Origin: Burkholderiales bacterium
Lineage (GTDB): Bacteria > Pseudomonadota > Gammaproteobacteria > Burkholderiales > JABEVD01
Reading direction: 5' to 3'
Assembly: GCA_019753155.1 (NCBI GenBank)
Contig: JAIELG010000019.1
Location: 1-64,000, forward strand
Length of the DNA: 64,000 nt
The notes under the pieces were generated by a model. That model did not search any database, was not told the origin of the DNA, and saw only the letters and a program-made list of their open reading frames with translations. The translations under genes were made by a program, and so were the position numbers. This document shows, piece after piece, positions 43,392-53,817 of the stretch. Positions within the stretch are counted from its first letter, which is position 1. The number at the start of each line of letters is the position of its first letter.

Positions 43392-45209
43392 ATGTCGCGC
43401 GCTTTGAGAAACATCGCCATTATCGCCCACGTCGACCACGGCAAAACCACCCTTGTCGATAAATTGCTGCGCCAGGCCGGCACTTTTTCAGCCCACCAGA
43501 GCATCGTCGAACGTGTGATGGACAGCAACGACCTGGAAAAGGAGCGTGGCATCACGATTCTGGCCAAAAATGCTTCGGTCGATTATTTCGGCACGCATAT
43601 CAATATTGTCGACACACCGGGCCATGCCGACTTCGGGGGCGAAGTCGAACGCGTGCTGTCTATGGTCGATGGCGTGCTGCTCCTGGTCGATGCCGTCGAC
43701 GGGCCGATGCCGCAGACCCGCTTCGTGACCAAGAAAGCGCTTGCCCTGGGCTTGAAGCCCATTGTGGTGGTCAACAAGATCGACCGCCCGGGCGCGAGGC
43801 CGGACTGGGTCGTGAGCCAGACTTTCGATCTCTTCGACAATCTCGGCGCATCCGACGATCAACTGGATTTCCCTGTCGTTTACGCTTCCGCCCTGAACGG
43901 TTTTGCCAAACTCGACCTGACGGAGGAAAGCAGCGACTTGCGCCCGCTGTTCGACACCATATTGAAGCATGTTCCGCCCGCATCGGGCGATGCTGAAGGA
44001 TCTCTGCAACTCCAGATCAGCGCGCTCGATTATTCGAGTTTCGTCGGCAGGATCGGGGTCGGGAAGATCACGCGCGGAAAAATCAGACCTGGGCAGGAAG
44101 TGGTCGTCCTGAGCGGGGACAACCCGCCGAAAAAGGGCAGGATCAATCAGGTGCTCGGGTTTTCCGGGCTGGATCGCGTGCTGCTCGATGAAGCCGCAGC
44201 GGGCGACATCGTGCTCGTCAACGGCATAGACGAAATCGGAATCGGCGTCACCATCAGCGATCCCGCGAATCCCGAGGCCCTGCCGGTTATGGCAGTGGAC
44301 GAACCGACGCTCACCATGACTTTTCAGGTGAACTCCTCCCCCTTTGCCGGGCAGGAAGGCAAGTTCGTCACGAGCCGCCAGATCAGGGAACGGCTGGATA
44401 AGGAGCTTCTCGTCAACGTCGCCTTGCGCGTCGAGGAAACGGAAGACACCGACAGTTTCCTGGTTTCCGGTCGCGGCGAATTGCATTTGACCATTCTGCT
44501 CGAGACGATGCGGCGCGAGGGCTACGAACTCGCCGTATCGCGCCCCAGGGTCGTGATGAAGGATATCGACGGCGTGAGATGCGAGCCTTACGAAGCACTC
44601 ACGGTTGACGTGGAGGAAGTCAACCAGGGCGGCGTCATGGAAGCCCTCGGCACCAGGCGCGGCGACTTGCTGGACATGGTGTCCGACGGCAAAGGCAGGA
44701 CCAGACTGGACTACAGGATCCCTGCACGGGGGCTGATCGGATTCCAGTCCGAATTCATGACGCTCACAAGGGGAACCGGAATGATGAGCCATGTATTCGA
44801 CGAATACGCGCCTGCCAAGGGCGACATCGGTTCCCGCAGAAACGGCGTGCTGATCTCAGCGGAACAGGGGGAGGCCGTCGCCTATGCGCTGTGGAAGCTT
44901 CAGGACCGCGGCAGGATGTTCGTGGTTCCCGGCGACAGGCTGTACGAAGGCATGATCATCGGCGTGCATAGCCGCGACAACGATCTCGTCGTGAATCCGA
45001 TCAAGGGCAAACAGTTGACCAACGTCAGGGCTTCCGGCACGGACGAAGCTGTTTCCCTGGTCCCCCCCATCCAGATGACGCTCGAATCGGCGATCGAGTT
45101 CATCGACGACGACGAACTCGTCGAGATCACGCCGAAAACGATACGCATCAGAAAGCGCTACCTGACCGAAAACGAAAGAAAGCGCAACTCCAGAAAATCG
45201 GAAGGCTGA
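43392..45209 (+). CDS. typA: Translational GTPase TypA/BipA
   Basis: A 605-residue ribosome-associated GTPase needed for 50S assembly and stress growth. G1 [16 protein letters not shown]2/G3 in [10 protein letters not shown] and [16 protein letters not shown], and G4 [14 protein letters not shown] are intact, followed by EF-G-like domains and the BipA-specific C-terminal domain ([25 protein letters not shown]). Full length. It has its own extended -10 promoter and a strong terminator, so it is monocistronic. Confidence 0.97.
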   Translation: MSRALRNIAIIAHVDHGKTTLVDKLLRQAGTFSAHQSIVERVMDSNDLEKERGITILAKNASVDYFGTHINIVDTPGHADFGGEVERVLSMVDGVLLLVDAVDGPMPQTRFVTKKALALGLKPIVVVNKIDRPGARPDWVVSQTFDLFDNLGASDDQLDFPVVYASALNGFAKLDLTEESSDLRPLFDTILKHVPPASGDAEGSLQLQISALDYSSFVGRIGVGKITRGKIRPGQEVVVLSGDNPPKKGRINQVLGFSGLDRVLLDEAAAGDIVLVNGIDEIGIGVTISDPANPEALPVMAVDEPTLTMTFQVNSSPFAGQEGKFVTSRQIRERLDKELLVNVALRVEETEDTDSFLVSGRGELHLTILLETMRREGYELAVSRPRVVMKDIDGVRCEPYEALTVDVEEVNQGGVMEALGTRRGDLLDMVSDGKGRTRLDYRIPARGLIGFQSEFMTLTRGTGMMSHVFDEYAPAKGDIGSRRNGVLISAEQGEAVAYALWKLQDRGRMFVVPGDRLYEGMIIGVHSRDNDLVVNPIKGKQLTNVRASGTDEAVSLVPPIQMTLESAIEFIDDDELVEITPKTIRIRKRYLTENERKRNSRKSEG

Positions 45210-45231
45210 TTCATTCCCCCTCTGATGAAAA

Positions 45232-45258
45232 GGGCTTGCAATCGCAAGCCCTTTTTTT
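45232..45258 (+). terminator. Rho-independent terminator after typA
   Basis: GGGCTTGC-AATC-GCAAGCCC followed by TTTTTTT, beginning 22 nt after the typA stop. Confidence 0.92.
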
Positions 45259-45266
45259 CGATACGA

Positions 45267-45797
45267 TCATCGGATCGTGTATTGGCCGGGGAGTAGCCCA
45301 TCGAGAGTCCAGTTCCCCACCGAATAGCGGATCAGCCTCAGGGTGGGATGGCCGACTTTCGCGCTCATCCTCCTCACCTGCCTGTTTTTCCCTTCCGAAA
45401 TCGTGATTTCCATCCAGGAAGTCGGAATGGATTTGCGGTATCGTATGGGCGGATCACGCTCCCATAGCCCGGCGGGCTCGGGTATGACCCGGACCCTGGC
45501 AGGCATGGTAATGAAGTCACCCAGATCCACGCCTTTCGAAAGCGTTTCGATTGCAGATTGTTCCGGCACCCCCTCGACCTGCGCCCAGTAGGTCTTTTCG
45601 GTTTTTCCTCTGGGATGACTCACCCTGTGTTGTAGCGCGCCTTCGTCCGTCAGCACCAGAAGCCCCTCGCTGTCGGCATCCAGTCGTCCTGCGGGATATA
45701 TTCCGGGGATGGGGATGAAATCCTTGAGCGTCTTGTGAACGCCTTCCCGGCTGAATTGCGACAGTACGCCGTAGGGTTTGTTAAACAGCACGATCAT
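45267..45797 (-). CDS. rluE: 23S rRNA pseudouridine synthase RluE-like
   Basis: A 176-residue RsuA/RluE-family synthase. [14 protein letters not shown] opens the protein directly, with no S4 domain, as in RluE. The catalytic Asp lies in [15 protein letters not shown], and KTYWAQVEG and [24 protein letters not shown] follow. RluE modifies U2457 of 23S rRNA. ATG 45797 overlaps the stop of the upstream SPOUT methyltransferase by 4 nt; the longer frame is not plausible. The 3' end faces the typA terminator. Confidence 0.9.
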   Translation of the reverse strand: MIVLFNKPYGVLSQFSREGVHKTLKDFIPIPGIYPAGRLDADSEGLLVLTDEGALQHRVSHPRGKTEKTYWAQVEGVPEQSAIETLSKGVDLGDFITMPARVRVIPEPAGLWERDPPIRYRKSIPTSWMEITISEGKNRQVRRMSAKVGHPTLRLIRYSVGNWTLDGLLPGQYTIR

Positions 45798-46561
45798 GCC
45801 GTTTGCCTGACCCGCTCGAAGAGACATATTGCAGCGGCAGAAGCCGCATTGAGCGATTCCATCCTTCCTGGCATGGGTATCCTGCACCTGATGCTTGCAA
45901 GGGCGCATAGTTCCTGCGAAATCCCCGCCCCTTCGTTGCCGATCACGAACCCCGTTCTTCCCTTCAAATCCAGATCGAAAAGAGAAACGCTTCCAGCGAG
46001 GGTCATGACGATGGTGCTCCCTTCGAAATTGCGGACGAGTTCATGGATATCCGACTCGACATGGACGCGAATTCCGAAATGCGCCCCCATTCCTGCGCGC
46101 AATACCTTGGGAGACCAGGGATCGGCGCAGCCTTTGGAGAGGAATGCATCGGTTGCGCCTGATGCCGCAACCGAACGCAGAATGGATCCCATGTTTCCGG
46201 GATCCTGGATCGCTTCGAGGAAAACGCAAAATTCCGGCCTGGACTCGCCCTGATCGCACTCCGGAATCGAAATCAGCGCGAGTACCCCAGTCGGGTGCTT
46301 CACCGGAGAGATGCTGTTGAAGAGCGCATCATTCATCACGACAATCTCATGGTCATCCATGAGTGGCCTGATTTCAGGATCGTCCAGCGAGGATTCGCGC
46401 AGGATGATGAGTTCGGGTTTCTGCCTGGACAGGATGGCAGCCGTGACAAGGTGCATGCCGTCGAGCAGGGTTTTCCCTGTTTCCCTCCTTTGCCTTGCCG
46501 AACTCTCAAGCTTCGATAGCATCTTGAAAAGCGAATTGTCTCTCGATGCGATTCTCTTCAT
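45794..46561 (-). CDS. TrmH/SpoU-family RNA 2'-O-methyltransferase
   Basis: A 255-residue SPOUT methyltransferase. The N-terminal substrate domain ([28 protein letters not shown]) is followed by the knotted catalytic domain: [20 protein letters not shown] (motif 1), [14 protein letters not shown] (motif 2) and [20 protein letters not shown] (motif 3). The target is probably rRNA but cannot be fixed. ATG 46561 is chosen; the longer frame overlaps the upstream gene. It is coupled to rluE by ATGA. Confidence 0.9.
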   Translation of the reverse strand: MKRIASRDNSLFKMLSKLESSARQRRETGKTLLDGMHLVTAAILSRQKPELIILRESSLDDPEIRPLMDDHEIVVMNDALFNSISPVKHPTGVLALISIPECDQGESRPEFCVFLEAIQDPGNMGSILRSVAASGATDAFLSKGCADPWSPKVLRAGMGAHFGIRVHVESDIHELVRNFEGSTIVMTLAGSVSLFDLDLKGRTGFVIGNEGAGISQELCALASIRCRIPMPGRMESLNAASAAAICLFERVRQTA

Positions 46562-46569
46562 GAGACGAT

Positions 46570-47046
46570 TCAGTGGCGGGTGAGACTGATCTTGATCGGG
46601 TTGACAGGCTGATAAAACACGATGGCGAGCGTCACGAGGCCTATGAGGCATGCAATCAGGATATAACCCATCCAGCTTTTTTCCTTGTGCGGCTCGAACA
46701 GGTCGGCGCGATGGGAGCGCAATTCCGAGAGTTCGGGCGGCTCGTCTCCACGCCTGTCGCTTCGTCTATGTTCTTCTGGCTGATCCTGAAGGCTGGCGCG
46801 CCTGGCTTGATTGCGCTCGTCCGCAAAACGTCTGGCCGCGACAAGCCTGGCTTCGTCCCCCTCCAGGATCAACCGGCAGGTGGCGGCAAATGCAGGGCAA
46901 TCACGGATTGTCTGCCACGATGTCTTGTCTTCGCTGACTTCGTCGTCCAGGCCCAAGCGCCCGAGAATGAGATAGCGCTCTATCGCATGAAGCGGGATGG
47001 GGCCTGTAATCTGATGATCGTGACGGTAATACCAGAGCATGCTCAT
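46570..47046 (-). CDS. GYF_2-like single-span membrane protein
   Basis: A 158-residue protein with an N-terminal GYF_2-like module ([16 protein letters not shown], then [19 protein letters not shown]), a charged linker (about 75-122) rich in Arg/Glu, and one C-terminal TM ([18 protein letters not shown]). The N-domain should be cytoplasmic. GYF_2 modules are usually protein-interaction parts; no function is known here. It overlaps rnhB by 4 nt and is 8 nt ahead of the SPOUT gene, so it rides in the lpx/rnhB operon. Confidence 0.7.
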   Translation of the reverse strand: MSMLWYYRHDHQITGPIPLHAIERYLILGRLGLDDEVSEDKTSWQTIRDCPAFAATCRLILEGDEARLVAARRFADERNQARRASLQDQPEEHRRSDRRGDEPPELSELRSHRADLFEPHKEKSWMGYILIACLIGLVTLAIVFYQPVNPIKISLTRH

Positions 47047-47606
47047 TTCAAAAGCGCCTTGACCGGTGCGAAGCTTTTTCTATGGATGGACGACGGCCCA
47101 TGCCTTTCCAGGGCTTCGAGATGCGACCGGGTCGGGTAACCCTTGTGCCTGTCGAAGCCGAACTCCGGAAATGCCTGATGCAATTCCATCATGATACCAT
47201 CCCTTGCCGTTTTGGCGAGAATGGAAGCAGCCGATATTTCAGGAATCAGGCTGTCCCCCTTCACGATCGCCTTGGATGGCAGTGCTACATCCGGGCAATA
47301 CAGCCCGTCGACCAGGATTTCGTCGGGAAACACGGGAAGGCGCTCTATCGCTCTTTTCATCGCCAGGAGGCTTGCCTGCAAAATATTGATCGAGTCGATC
47401 TCTTCGACCGACGCCGTTCCGATGGACCAGAACAGCGCATCGCGCCTGATTTGCAGTGCAAGCGCATCCCGCTTTTTCTCGCTCAACTTTTTCGAGTCGG
47501 CAAGCCCGTGTATCGTTTTATTCCTGTCCAGAATCACCGCGGCAGCGAAAACCGGTCCGGCCAGAGGCCCCCTCCCCGCCTCATCCACGCCGCAGACGAG
47601 CTTCAT
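47043..47606 (-). CDS. rnhB: Ribonuclease HII
   Basis: A 187-residue RNase HII that removes ribonucleotides from DNA. The start [20 protein letters not shown] carries the DEDG catalytic Asp/Glu (D7, E8). [18 protein letters not shown] and [12 protein letters not shown] follow, then [13 protein letters not shown]. It overlaps lpxB by 4 nt, the conserved order. Confidence 0.96.
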   Translation of the reverse strand: MKLVCGVDEAGRGPLAGPVFAAAVILDRNKTIHGLADSKKLSEKKRDALALQIRRDALFWSIGTASVEEIDSINILQASLLAMKRAIERLPVFPDEILVDGLYCPDVALPSKAIVKGDSLIPEISAASILAKTARDGIMMELHQAFPEFGFDRHKGYPTRSHLEALERHGPSSIHRKSFAPVKALLK

Positions 47607-48760
47607 GGGTTCATCAGCAAGGGCAGGATGGCCATGGACGCTTTTTCGGCAGTATTCTGCTTCAGGCTGAACTGTATTTTCGAGAACAAGGCTTCCAGTT
47701 TCGGAATGACGGTTGCATCCTGCATCAGGTTGAGCAGCGCCTGAGCCAGGTTTTCAGGCGTTGCATCGTCCTGTAGGAGTTCTGGCACGACGAATTTTCC
47801 GGCAAGAATATTGGGAAGCCCGACATAGGGCTGATAATGCCTGCGCTTCATCAGCCTGTAGGTCAATGGCGCCACCTTGTAGGTGATCACCATCGGCTTT
47901 TTGAGGAGCGCAGCTTCCAGTGTCGCCGTGCCGGATGCGACGAGAACGATATCGGCGGCAATCATCGCGTCCACGGCATGCCCGAACAAAAGCGTGAAAG
48001 GCATTTCTTCGGCGCCATTGCGGTAAATCGCCTCCTCGAACTGGGTACGGGTTTCGCGGCTCGAAAGCGGAACCAGAAATCTGGCATCGCTCCATTTTTC
48101 CCTGATCAGCATCGCAGTCCGGATGAAAATATCCGCGAGATGGCGCAATTCGCTCTGCCTGCTTCCAGGCAGGAAAGCGAAGATCCTGGCCTCCAGCGGC
48201 AATTTCATGTGGCGCCTCATGGCTGTTTTATCGGGAGACTCCGGAATCAGGTCGGCAAGCGGATGGCCGACATAGGCTGCATCGATCCCGGCTTGTTCAT
48301 ACAAGACAGGTTCGAATGGAAATAGCGTCAGAATTTTCGAGCAGGATTTCCCGATCTTGTGTATGCGCTCGCCGCGCCAGGCCCATATGGAAGGACTCAC
48401 GTAGTGGACGGTGGGAATGCCTGCCTCCTTGAGCGCCCTCTCAAGATCCAGGTTGAAGTCCGGCGCATCCACGCCGATAAAAAGATCCGGCGGATTCGAT
48501 TTGAAATAAGCCATCAGCTTGCGCCTGATGCCCACGATCTCGAAATAGCGCTTCAATACTTCCACGTAGCCCATCACAGCCAATTTTTCCATCGGATAGT
48601 GCGAAACCACGCCCGCAGCCAGCATCTTCGGACCGGCTATTCCAACGAATTGCGCATCCGGCAGTTTTTCCCTGAGCGCCTTGACCAGATGGGAACCCAG
48701 AAGGTCGCCCGATGCTTCGCCGGCAACGATGCCTATCCTGCGAATTTTTCCCTGCTTCAT
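47603..48760 (-). CDS. lpxB: Lipid A disaccharide synthase LpxB
   Basis: A 385-residue GT-B glycosyltransferase joining UDP-diacylglucosamine and lipid X. It begins [21 protein letters not shown], with [35 protein letters not shown] and [19 protein letters not shown]. Peripheral inner-membrane enzyme. It starts 2 nt after the lpxA stop. Confidence 0.96.
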   Translation of the reverse strand: MKQGKIRRIGIVAGEASGDLLGSHLVKALREKLPDAQFVGIAGPKMLAAGVVSHYPMEKLAVMGYVEVLKRYFEIVGIRRKLMAYFKSNPPDLFIGVDAPDFNLDLERALKEAGIPTVHYVSPSIWAWRGERIHKIGKSCSKILTLFPFEPVLYEQAGIDAAYVGHPLADLIPESPDKTAMRRHMKLPLEARIFAFLPGSRQSELRHLADIFIRTAMLIREKWSDARFLVPLSSRETRTQFEEAIYRNGAEEMPFTLLFGHAVDAMIAADIVLVASGTATLEAALLKKPMVITYKVAPLTYRLMKRRHYQPYVGLPNILAGKFVVPELLQDDATPENLAQALLNLMQDATVIPKLEALFSKIQFSLKQNTAEKASMAILPLLMNP

Positions 48761-48762
48761 AT

Positions 48763-49533
48763 TCAGCGAATGATCCCGCGCTGCGATTCGGAGATGAAAT
48801 CCAGAAAAGGTTTGATTTCGGGGAATCCCTCGGTCTTGAGCGAGATCGCGTCTTTTGCCTCCTGAAGGCTCAAGCTGGATTTATAGAGCGCTTTATAGGC
48901 CCGTTTGATTTCGAGTATGGCTTCAATGGAAAATCCTCTCCGCTTCAAGCCCTCCGAATTGATGCCGTGAGGGGCGGCGGGATTGCCAGATGCGGTGACG
49001 TAGGGCGGGATATCCTGCAACACCATCGTGCCCATTGCGGTAAAGCTGTGACAACCGACTTTGCAGAACTGATGAATGGCGGTAAAGCCGCCGAGGATGG
49101 CGAAATCGCCGACAGTGACATGCCCCGCCAATTGGGCATTGTTGGCGAAAATGGTATGGTTTCCGATCTGACAATCATGGGCAAGATGGACATAAGCCAT
49201 GATCCAGTTGTGATTGCCGATCCTCGTGACGCCCGCATCCTGCGCCGTGCCTATATTGAACGTGCAGAACTCCCTGATTTCGTTGTCGTCCCCGATCTCC
49301 AGCCTCGTGGGTTCCGCCGCATATTTTTTGTCTTGCGGAATCTCGCCCAGCGATACGAACTGATAGATGCGGTTGTTTTTTCCGATGCGGGTATGCCCCT
49401 TGATTACGGCATGCGGCCCGATTTTCGTGCCTGAATCGATTTCCACATGCGGGCCGATTATCGAATAGGCTCCTATCTCGACATCACTCGAGATTCGTGC
49501 GCCGGATTCGATGATGGCCGTTGGATGTATCAT
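48763..49533 (-). CDS. lpxA: UDP-GlcNAc acyltransferase LpxA
   Basis: A 256-residue left-handed beta-helix enzyme performing the first step of lipid A synthesis. It starts [14 protein letters not shown] and shows hexapeptide repeats, with the catalytic-His region in AYVHLAHDCQIGNHTIFAN and the C-terminal helical domain. ATG 49533 shares one base with the fabZ stop; the longer frame (to 49614) only reads fabZ out of frame. Confidence 0.96.
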   Translation of the reverse strand: MIHPTAIIESGARISSDVEIGAYSIIGPHVEIDSGTKIGPHAVIKGHTRIGKNNRIYQFVSLGEIPQDKKYAAEPTRLEIGDDNEIREFCTFNIGTAQDAGVTRIGNHNWIMAYVHLAHDCQIGNHTIFANNAQLAGHVTVGDFAILGGFTAIHQFCKVGCHSFTAMGTMVLQDIPPYVTASGNPAAPHGINSEGLKRRGFSIEAILEIKRAYKALYKSSLSLQEAKDAISLKTEGFPEIKPFLDFISESQRGIIR

Positions 49534-49967
49534 CAGACCGTCCGCAAGGTGCACATCAGTTGAGCCTGCGTCACCAGCATGCCGTCCACTTCGGCCCTCG
49601 CGGCGTATTTCCATAATCCCTGCGCGTGCCGCGTGATCGAAGCCTTGAGTATCAACTGGTCCCCAGGCATGACAGGCTTCTTGAAACGAACGCCGTCTAT
49701 GCCCACGAAGTAATAGACCGAATTGCCATCCGGCAGTGTGCCCATGGTCTTGAAGGAAAGGATCGCTGCGGCCTGCGCCAGCGCTTCCACGATCAGCACG
49801 CCGGGCATGACGGGATGATAAGGGAAGTGGCCCGTGAAAAAAGGTTCGTTTACGGATACATTCTTCAGGGCGGTGATTTCCTTGCCAGGCTCAATCGAAA
49901 TAACCCGGTCCACCAGCAGAAACGGATAGCGATGCGGCAGATACTTCAGTATTTCATGGATATCCAT
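49533..49967 (-). CDS. fabZ: 3-hydroxyacyl-ACP dehydratase FabZ
   Basis: A 144-residue hot-dog dehydratase of fatty acid synthesis. [14 protein letters not shown], the catalytic His in [19 protein letters not shown] and the following Glu are intact. It shares one base with each neighbour (lpxD stop, lpxA start), the tight lpxD-fabZ-lpxA coupling that balances lipid A against phospholipid. Confidence 0.96.
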   Translation of the reverse strand: MDIHEILKYLPHRYPFLLVDRVISIEPGKEITALKNVSVNEPFFTGHFPYHPVMPGVLIVEALAQAAAILSFKTMGTLPDGNSVYYFVGIDGVRFKKPVMPGDQLILKASITRHAQGLWKYAARAEVDGMLVTQAQLMCTLRTV

Positions 49968-51007
49968 CAGGATTTCTTCCTTTCCAAGACTTCGAGATCC
50001 TTCTCAAGCCGGCCTATTCTTTCGGCCAGCTCATTCAAATGCCGCAGATGCACGGTGTTCCTCAACCACTGCCTATGGGGCGCAAAAGGATAAATGGAGG
50101 TATAGGCGCCCGCTTCCTCTATCGATTTGGTAATCATCGTCCCGGCTGAAATGTCGACATGATCCGCGATATGAAGATGCCCCAGGATCATGCCATTCCC
50201 GCCGATTTTGCAATACCGTCCTATCTTCGTGCTTCCGGCGATGCCGGTACATCCCGCTATCGCGGTATGCGCGCCGATGACGACGTTATGGGCGATCTGC
50301 ACCTGATTGTCTATTTTAACCCCATCCTCGATGATCGTGTCGTCGAGCGCCCCACGGTCTACCGTGGTATTTGCGCCGATCTCGACATCGTTCCCGATTA
50401 CGACTTTTCCGGTTTGGGGGATTTTGAGCCATTTCCCCTCATCCATTGCAATGCCGAAACCATCCGCGCCGATTACTGCGCCGGAGTGGAGGATGCAATG
50501 ATGGCCCACGATGCAGTCCGGATAAATCGTGACGCCTGCATAAACCAGCACGCCATCGCCAATAGAGACATTTTCGCCTATCGTGCAGGATGCCGAGATC
50601 ACGGTATCTTTCCCTATCCGGGCATTTCCACCTATGCTGCAAAACGGACCGATCGATGCGGAAGGATGGATATCCACGTGTTCGCCGATCACCGCGCTCG
50701 GGTGTATGCCCGGTTCCGTTTGCGGGCCTGGATTCAGGAAAGACGATACCCTGGCAAAATAGACGTAAGGGTTGTCGCAGACGATTCTGGGCTTGTCGGT
50801 TGCATCCCGGTCGCTTTTTCCCACAATAACGGCACCCGCCCGCGTATTTTCCAGCAACTGCCTGTATTTCCCGCTCGACAGAAATGCAAGGTCCGTCGCC
50901 GTCGCACTGGCAAGCGTTGCAACCTGGCTGATCAGGGTATCCCCGCTACCGACCAACTCACCCCCGAAGCGCCCGACGATATCCGATAGCCGGTAACCTG
51001 GGTTCAT
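49967..51007 (-). CDS. lpxD: UDP-3-O-acylglucosamine N-acyltransferase LpxD
   Basis: A 346-residue trimeric acyltransferase: N-terminal uridine-binding domain (about 1-100), then hexapeptide beta-helix ([20 protein letters not shown]) with catalytic His in [17 protein letters not shown]. The C-terminal helix ([20 protein letters not shown]) ends the protein. Third step of lipid A synthesis. It begins 3 nt after skp. Confidence 0.96.
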   Translation of the reverse strand: MNPGYRLSDIVGRFGGELVGSGDTLISQVATLASATATDLAFLSSGKYRQLLENTRAGAVIVGKSDRDATDKPRIVCDNPYVYFARVSSFLNPGPQTEPGIHPSAVIGEHVDIHPSASIGPFCSIGGNARIGKDTVISASCTIGENVSIGDGVLVYAGVTIYPDCIVGHHCILHSGAVIGADGFGIAMDEGKWLKIPQTGKVVIGNDVEIGANTTVDRGALDDTIIEDGVKIDNQVQIAHNVVIGAHTAIAGCTGIAGSTKIGRYCKIGGNGMILGHLHIADHVDISAGTMITKSIEEAGAYTSIYPFAPHRQWLRNTVHLRHLNELAERIGRLEKDLEVLERKKS

Positions 51008-51010
51008 GGA

Positions 51011-51514
51011 TTATTTCTCGTTGGCCAATGCTCTGATCACTTTGTCGGTGATGTCTATCTTCGGACTCCTGTATACGGCTTCCTGTAAAATCAGATCGTA
51101 TTTCTCGGATTGTGCAATGCCGATGATCGCCTTGTTGGCTTTTTCGATCACGGCAGCCAGTTCCTCGTTTTTCCTCAGATTGAGATCTTCCCTGAATTCG
51201 CGCTGCATGCGCTGAAAATCGCGGCTCAGATTGGCAAGGTCGCGTTCCTTGGCGGCCCTGTCCGTTTCAAGCAGGGCCATGCCTTCCTTATCCAGTTGGG
51301 CTTGAAGATCCTTGGCCTGCTTCGCCATCTTCTGCAAATTCAGATCCCTCGAAGCGAACTCCTTTTCGATCTTCTTCTGCGCTTCGATGGCTGGTGCGGA
51401 TTCTCTCATTACCCGCTCGGTATTGACGATCCCGATTTTGATTTCGTCAGCGGCAACGCATGAAACGCTTGCGGCAAGAACCATTGCGACTAAACTTCCA
51501 TATACTCTTTTCAA
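51011..51514 (-). CDS. skp: Periplasmic chaperone Skp/OmpH
   Basis: A 167-residue precursor with signal peptide (SLVAMVLAASVSCVAA) and a long charged coiled coil (IEAQKKIEKEFASRDLNLQK and on) typical of Skp trimers that shield unfolded outer-membrane proteins. It sits between bamA and lpxD as usual. Confidence 0.93.
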   Translation of the reverse strand: MKRVYGSLVAMVLAASVSCVAADEIKIGIVNTERVMRESAPAIEAQKKIEKEFASRDLNLQKMAKQAKDLQAQLDKEGMALLETDRAAKERDLANLSRDFQRMQREFREDLNLRKNEELAAVIEKANKAIIGIAQSEKYDLILQEAVYRSPKIDITDKVIRALANEK

Positions 51515-51535
51515 TTTAATCTCCTGATTCGAAAA

Positions 51536-53812
51536 TTAAAATATATTACCCAGCATGAACTGGAATCTTTGGATATTATCGCCTGTTTGCGCATTGAGCG
51601 GCTGGGCGATACTGAACTTGAGCGGCCCTACGGGGGAAATCCAGGTCAGTGCGAGCCCCGCAGCGTACCTCAATCCGCCCTTTACGGGAAGCTGCGAGGG
51701 GCCATATGCCATGCCGCCATCGATGAAAGTGCTCAGACGCACGGATTTCTTGTCCTTTATGCCCGGCATGGGGAAATAGATTTCAGCATTGCCTATGATC
51801 TGCCGATCCCCGCCCATCGCCTGATTGGTGCTGTCCCTGGGGCCGAGCGAACTGACATCGTAGCCGCGCACCGATCCGGTGCCGCCGACATAAAAATTCT
51901 TGAAGAACGGCAGCGGCTTGCCGCCATATCCGCCTCCGATGCCGGCCTGCCCGTTGAGCATGAGGGTGAAATCCTTGTAGAGAGTATGAAACCACATATT
52001 CTGGGCAGTGATTTTATAATACTTCAGCGTACCGCCGGGCAGTCCAATTTCAGTATACGCGCTTTTCATGGTGCCCTCTGTCGGGAAAAAAGCGTTATTT
52101 CGCGTATCCCGCGACCAGCCGATCGTCCCCATGATCGTGCTGTTGTTGCTGCCGAAGGTGTTGACGTAATCGATATAGCGCTGCGAACTGTATGTATTGA
52201 CGTTGATACCCGTGCTTTCGAACCCGAGGCCGTAATGGATGATATCGTTATCCGTTACCGGCACGCCGTAGCGCACCGCCGCTCCTAGAGTGGACGTGCT
52301 GTACTGGCCAAGATACAGGGTGGAAGGATTGACGTTTCTCTTGTATAAATCGTAACCGAGACTCGTACCCTCGTCGGTGAAATAGGGGTTGGTATAGGAA
52401 AAAGCATAGACCGTATTGATTTTGCTCGTATTGAGCTGGATGGAAGCCTGGTTGCCGGTCCCGAAGATGTTGTTTTCCGAAACGGATCCGCTCAGGATCA
52501 GCCCTTGCGAACTTGCAAAACCCGCCCCGATGGAAACGTTTCCTGTCGGCCGCTCCGTCACGCTCATGTTGAGATCGACCTGATCATTCGTTCCGACCAC
52601 CGCAGGCGTTTCGATGTTGGCGTCGGTGAAATAGCCGAGGCGGTCCACGCGCTGCTTGGAATCCTTGATCTTCTGCCCCATGTACCAGCCCCCTTCCATT
52701 TGCCTGAGTTCACGCCGGATCACCTCGTCTTTCGTCCGCGTGTTGCCGGTAATGTTGATGCGCCGTACATAAACGCGGTGGCCGGGGTCGATGGAAAAGG
52801 TAAACGCGGCAGTATGTTTTTCCTTGTCGAGGTCCGGTATGGCATTGACGTTGGCAAAAGCATAGCCTTCATCTCCCAAACGATCGCTGATGAGGCGGAT
52901 GGAATCGGTCACCTTTTCCCTGCTGAAGATATCCCCTGACTTGATGCCGACTATCTTCTGGAGTTCAGCTTCCGGAATCAGCCTGTCTCCGGCAAATTTG
53001 ATCCCGCTGACGGTATATTTCGGTCCTTCCGAAATATTGATCGTAATATAGATATCTTTTTTGTCGGGCGTGATGGACACTTCGATCGAATTGACGCCAA
53101 ATTCGAGGTAGCCCCGATTCTGATAGAAGGAGCGCAGACTCTCTTCATCTGCCGAAAGCTTGTTTTTCGAATATTGATCGTCATTGGTGAACCACGAAAG
53201 CCAGTTCGGCGTGCTGAGCGAAAAAAGATCGAGCAACTCGCTTTCCTTGAAATCATGGTTTCCGATGATGTCGATTTTGTGGATCTTGGCGACTTCCCCT
53301 TCGGAGATATTGAAGCCGACATCAACCCGATTGCGTTCGAGCGGCGTGACCGTCGCGACAACTTTCACCCCATAGTGTCCGCGCCCGACATATTGCCGTT
53401 TCAATTCCTGCACAGCCTTGTCAAGCAATGACTTGTCCAGGATGCGCGATTCGGCGAGTCCGATTTGCTTCAACCCGGACTTCAATGTGTCCTGCTTGAT
53501 TTCCTTTGCGCCCGTGATCTCGATCCCGGAGATCGCAGGGCGTTCCTGAACCACCACGACAAGCAAACCATTTTCGCTCTCGATGCGCACATCCTTGAAA
53601 AAACCGGTGGCATACAGGGCCTTGATCGCAACAACCGATTTCTCGTCATCCATCGTATCGCCGACCTTGACGGGCAGATAGCTGAATACTGTACCCGCTT
53701 CGGTGCGCTGAATGCCTTCGACCTTGATATTTTTCACGACAAAAGGCTGCATCGCGAAGGCCGAAGCTGCATAAAGGCCGGGAAGAATTGCCACCAAATG
53801 TTTTATTTTCAT
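51536..53812 (-). CDS. bamA: Outer-membrane assembly factor BamA
   Basis: A 758-residue Omp85 protein inserting beta-barrels. Signal peptide, five POTRA domains (about 20-420; the first is FVVKNIKVEGIQRTEAGTVF) and a 16-strand barrel. VRGYDVSSLGPRD carries the VRGY loop motif, and the C-terminal signature ends in IQRFQFMLGNIF with a terminal Phe. It follows rseP by 5 nt. Confidence 0.97.
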   Translation of the reverse strand: MKIKHLVAILPGLYAASAFAMQPFVVKNIKVEGIQRTEAGTVFSYLPVKVGDTMDDEKSVVAIKALYATGFFKDVRIESENGLLVVVVQERPAISGIEITGAKEIKQDTLKSGLKQIGLAESRILDKSLLDKAVQELKRQYVGRGHYGVKVVATVTPLERNRVDVGFNISEGEVAKIHKIDIIGNHDFKESELLDLFSLSTPNWLSWFTNDDQYSKNKLSADEESLRSFYQNRGYLEFGVNSIEVSITPDKKDIYITINISEGPKYTVSGIKFAGDRLIPEAELQKIVGIKSGDIFSREKVTDSIRLISDRLGDEGYAFANVNAIPDLDKEKHTAAFTFSIDPGHRVYVRRINITGNTRTKDEVIRRELRQMEGGWYMGQKIKDSKQRVDRLGYFTDANIETPAVVGTNDQVDLNMSVTERPTGNVSIGAGFASSQGLILSGSVSENNIFGTGNQASIQLNTSKINTVYAFSYTNPYFTDEGTSLGYDLYKRNVNPSTLYLGQYSTSTLGAAVRYGVPVTDNDIIHYGLGFESTGINVNTYSSQRYIDYVNTFGSNNSTIMGTIGWSRDTRNNAFFPTEGTMKSAYTEIGLPGGTLKYYKITAQNMWFHTLYKDFTLMLNGQAGIGGGYGGKPLPFFKNFYVGGTGSVRGYDVSSLGPRDSTNQAMGGDRQIIGNAEIYFPMPGIKDKKSVRLSTFIDGGMAYGPSQLPVKGGLRYAAGLALTWISPVGPLKFSIAQPLNAQTGDNIQRFQFMLGNIF

Positions 53813-53817
53813 TAATT

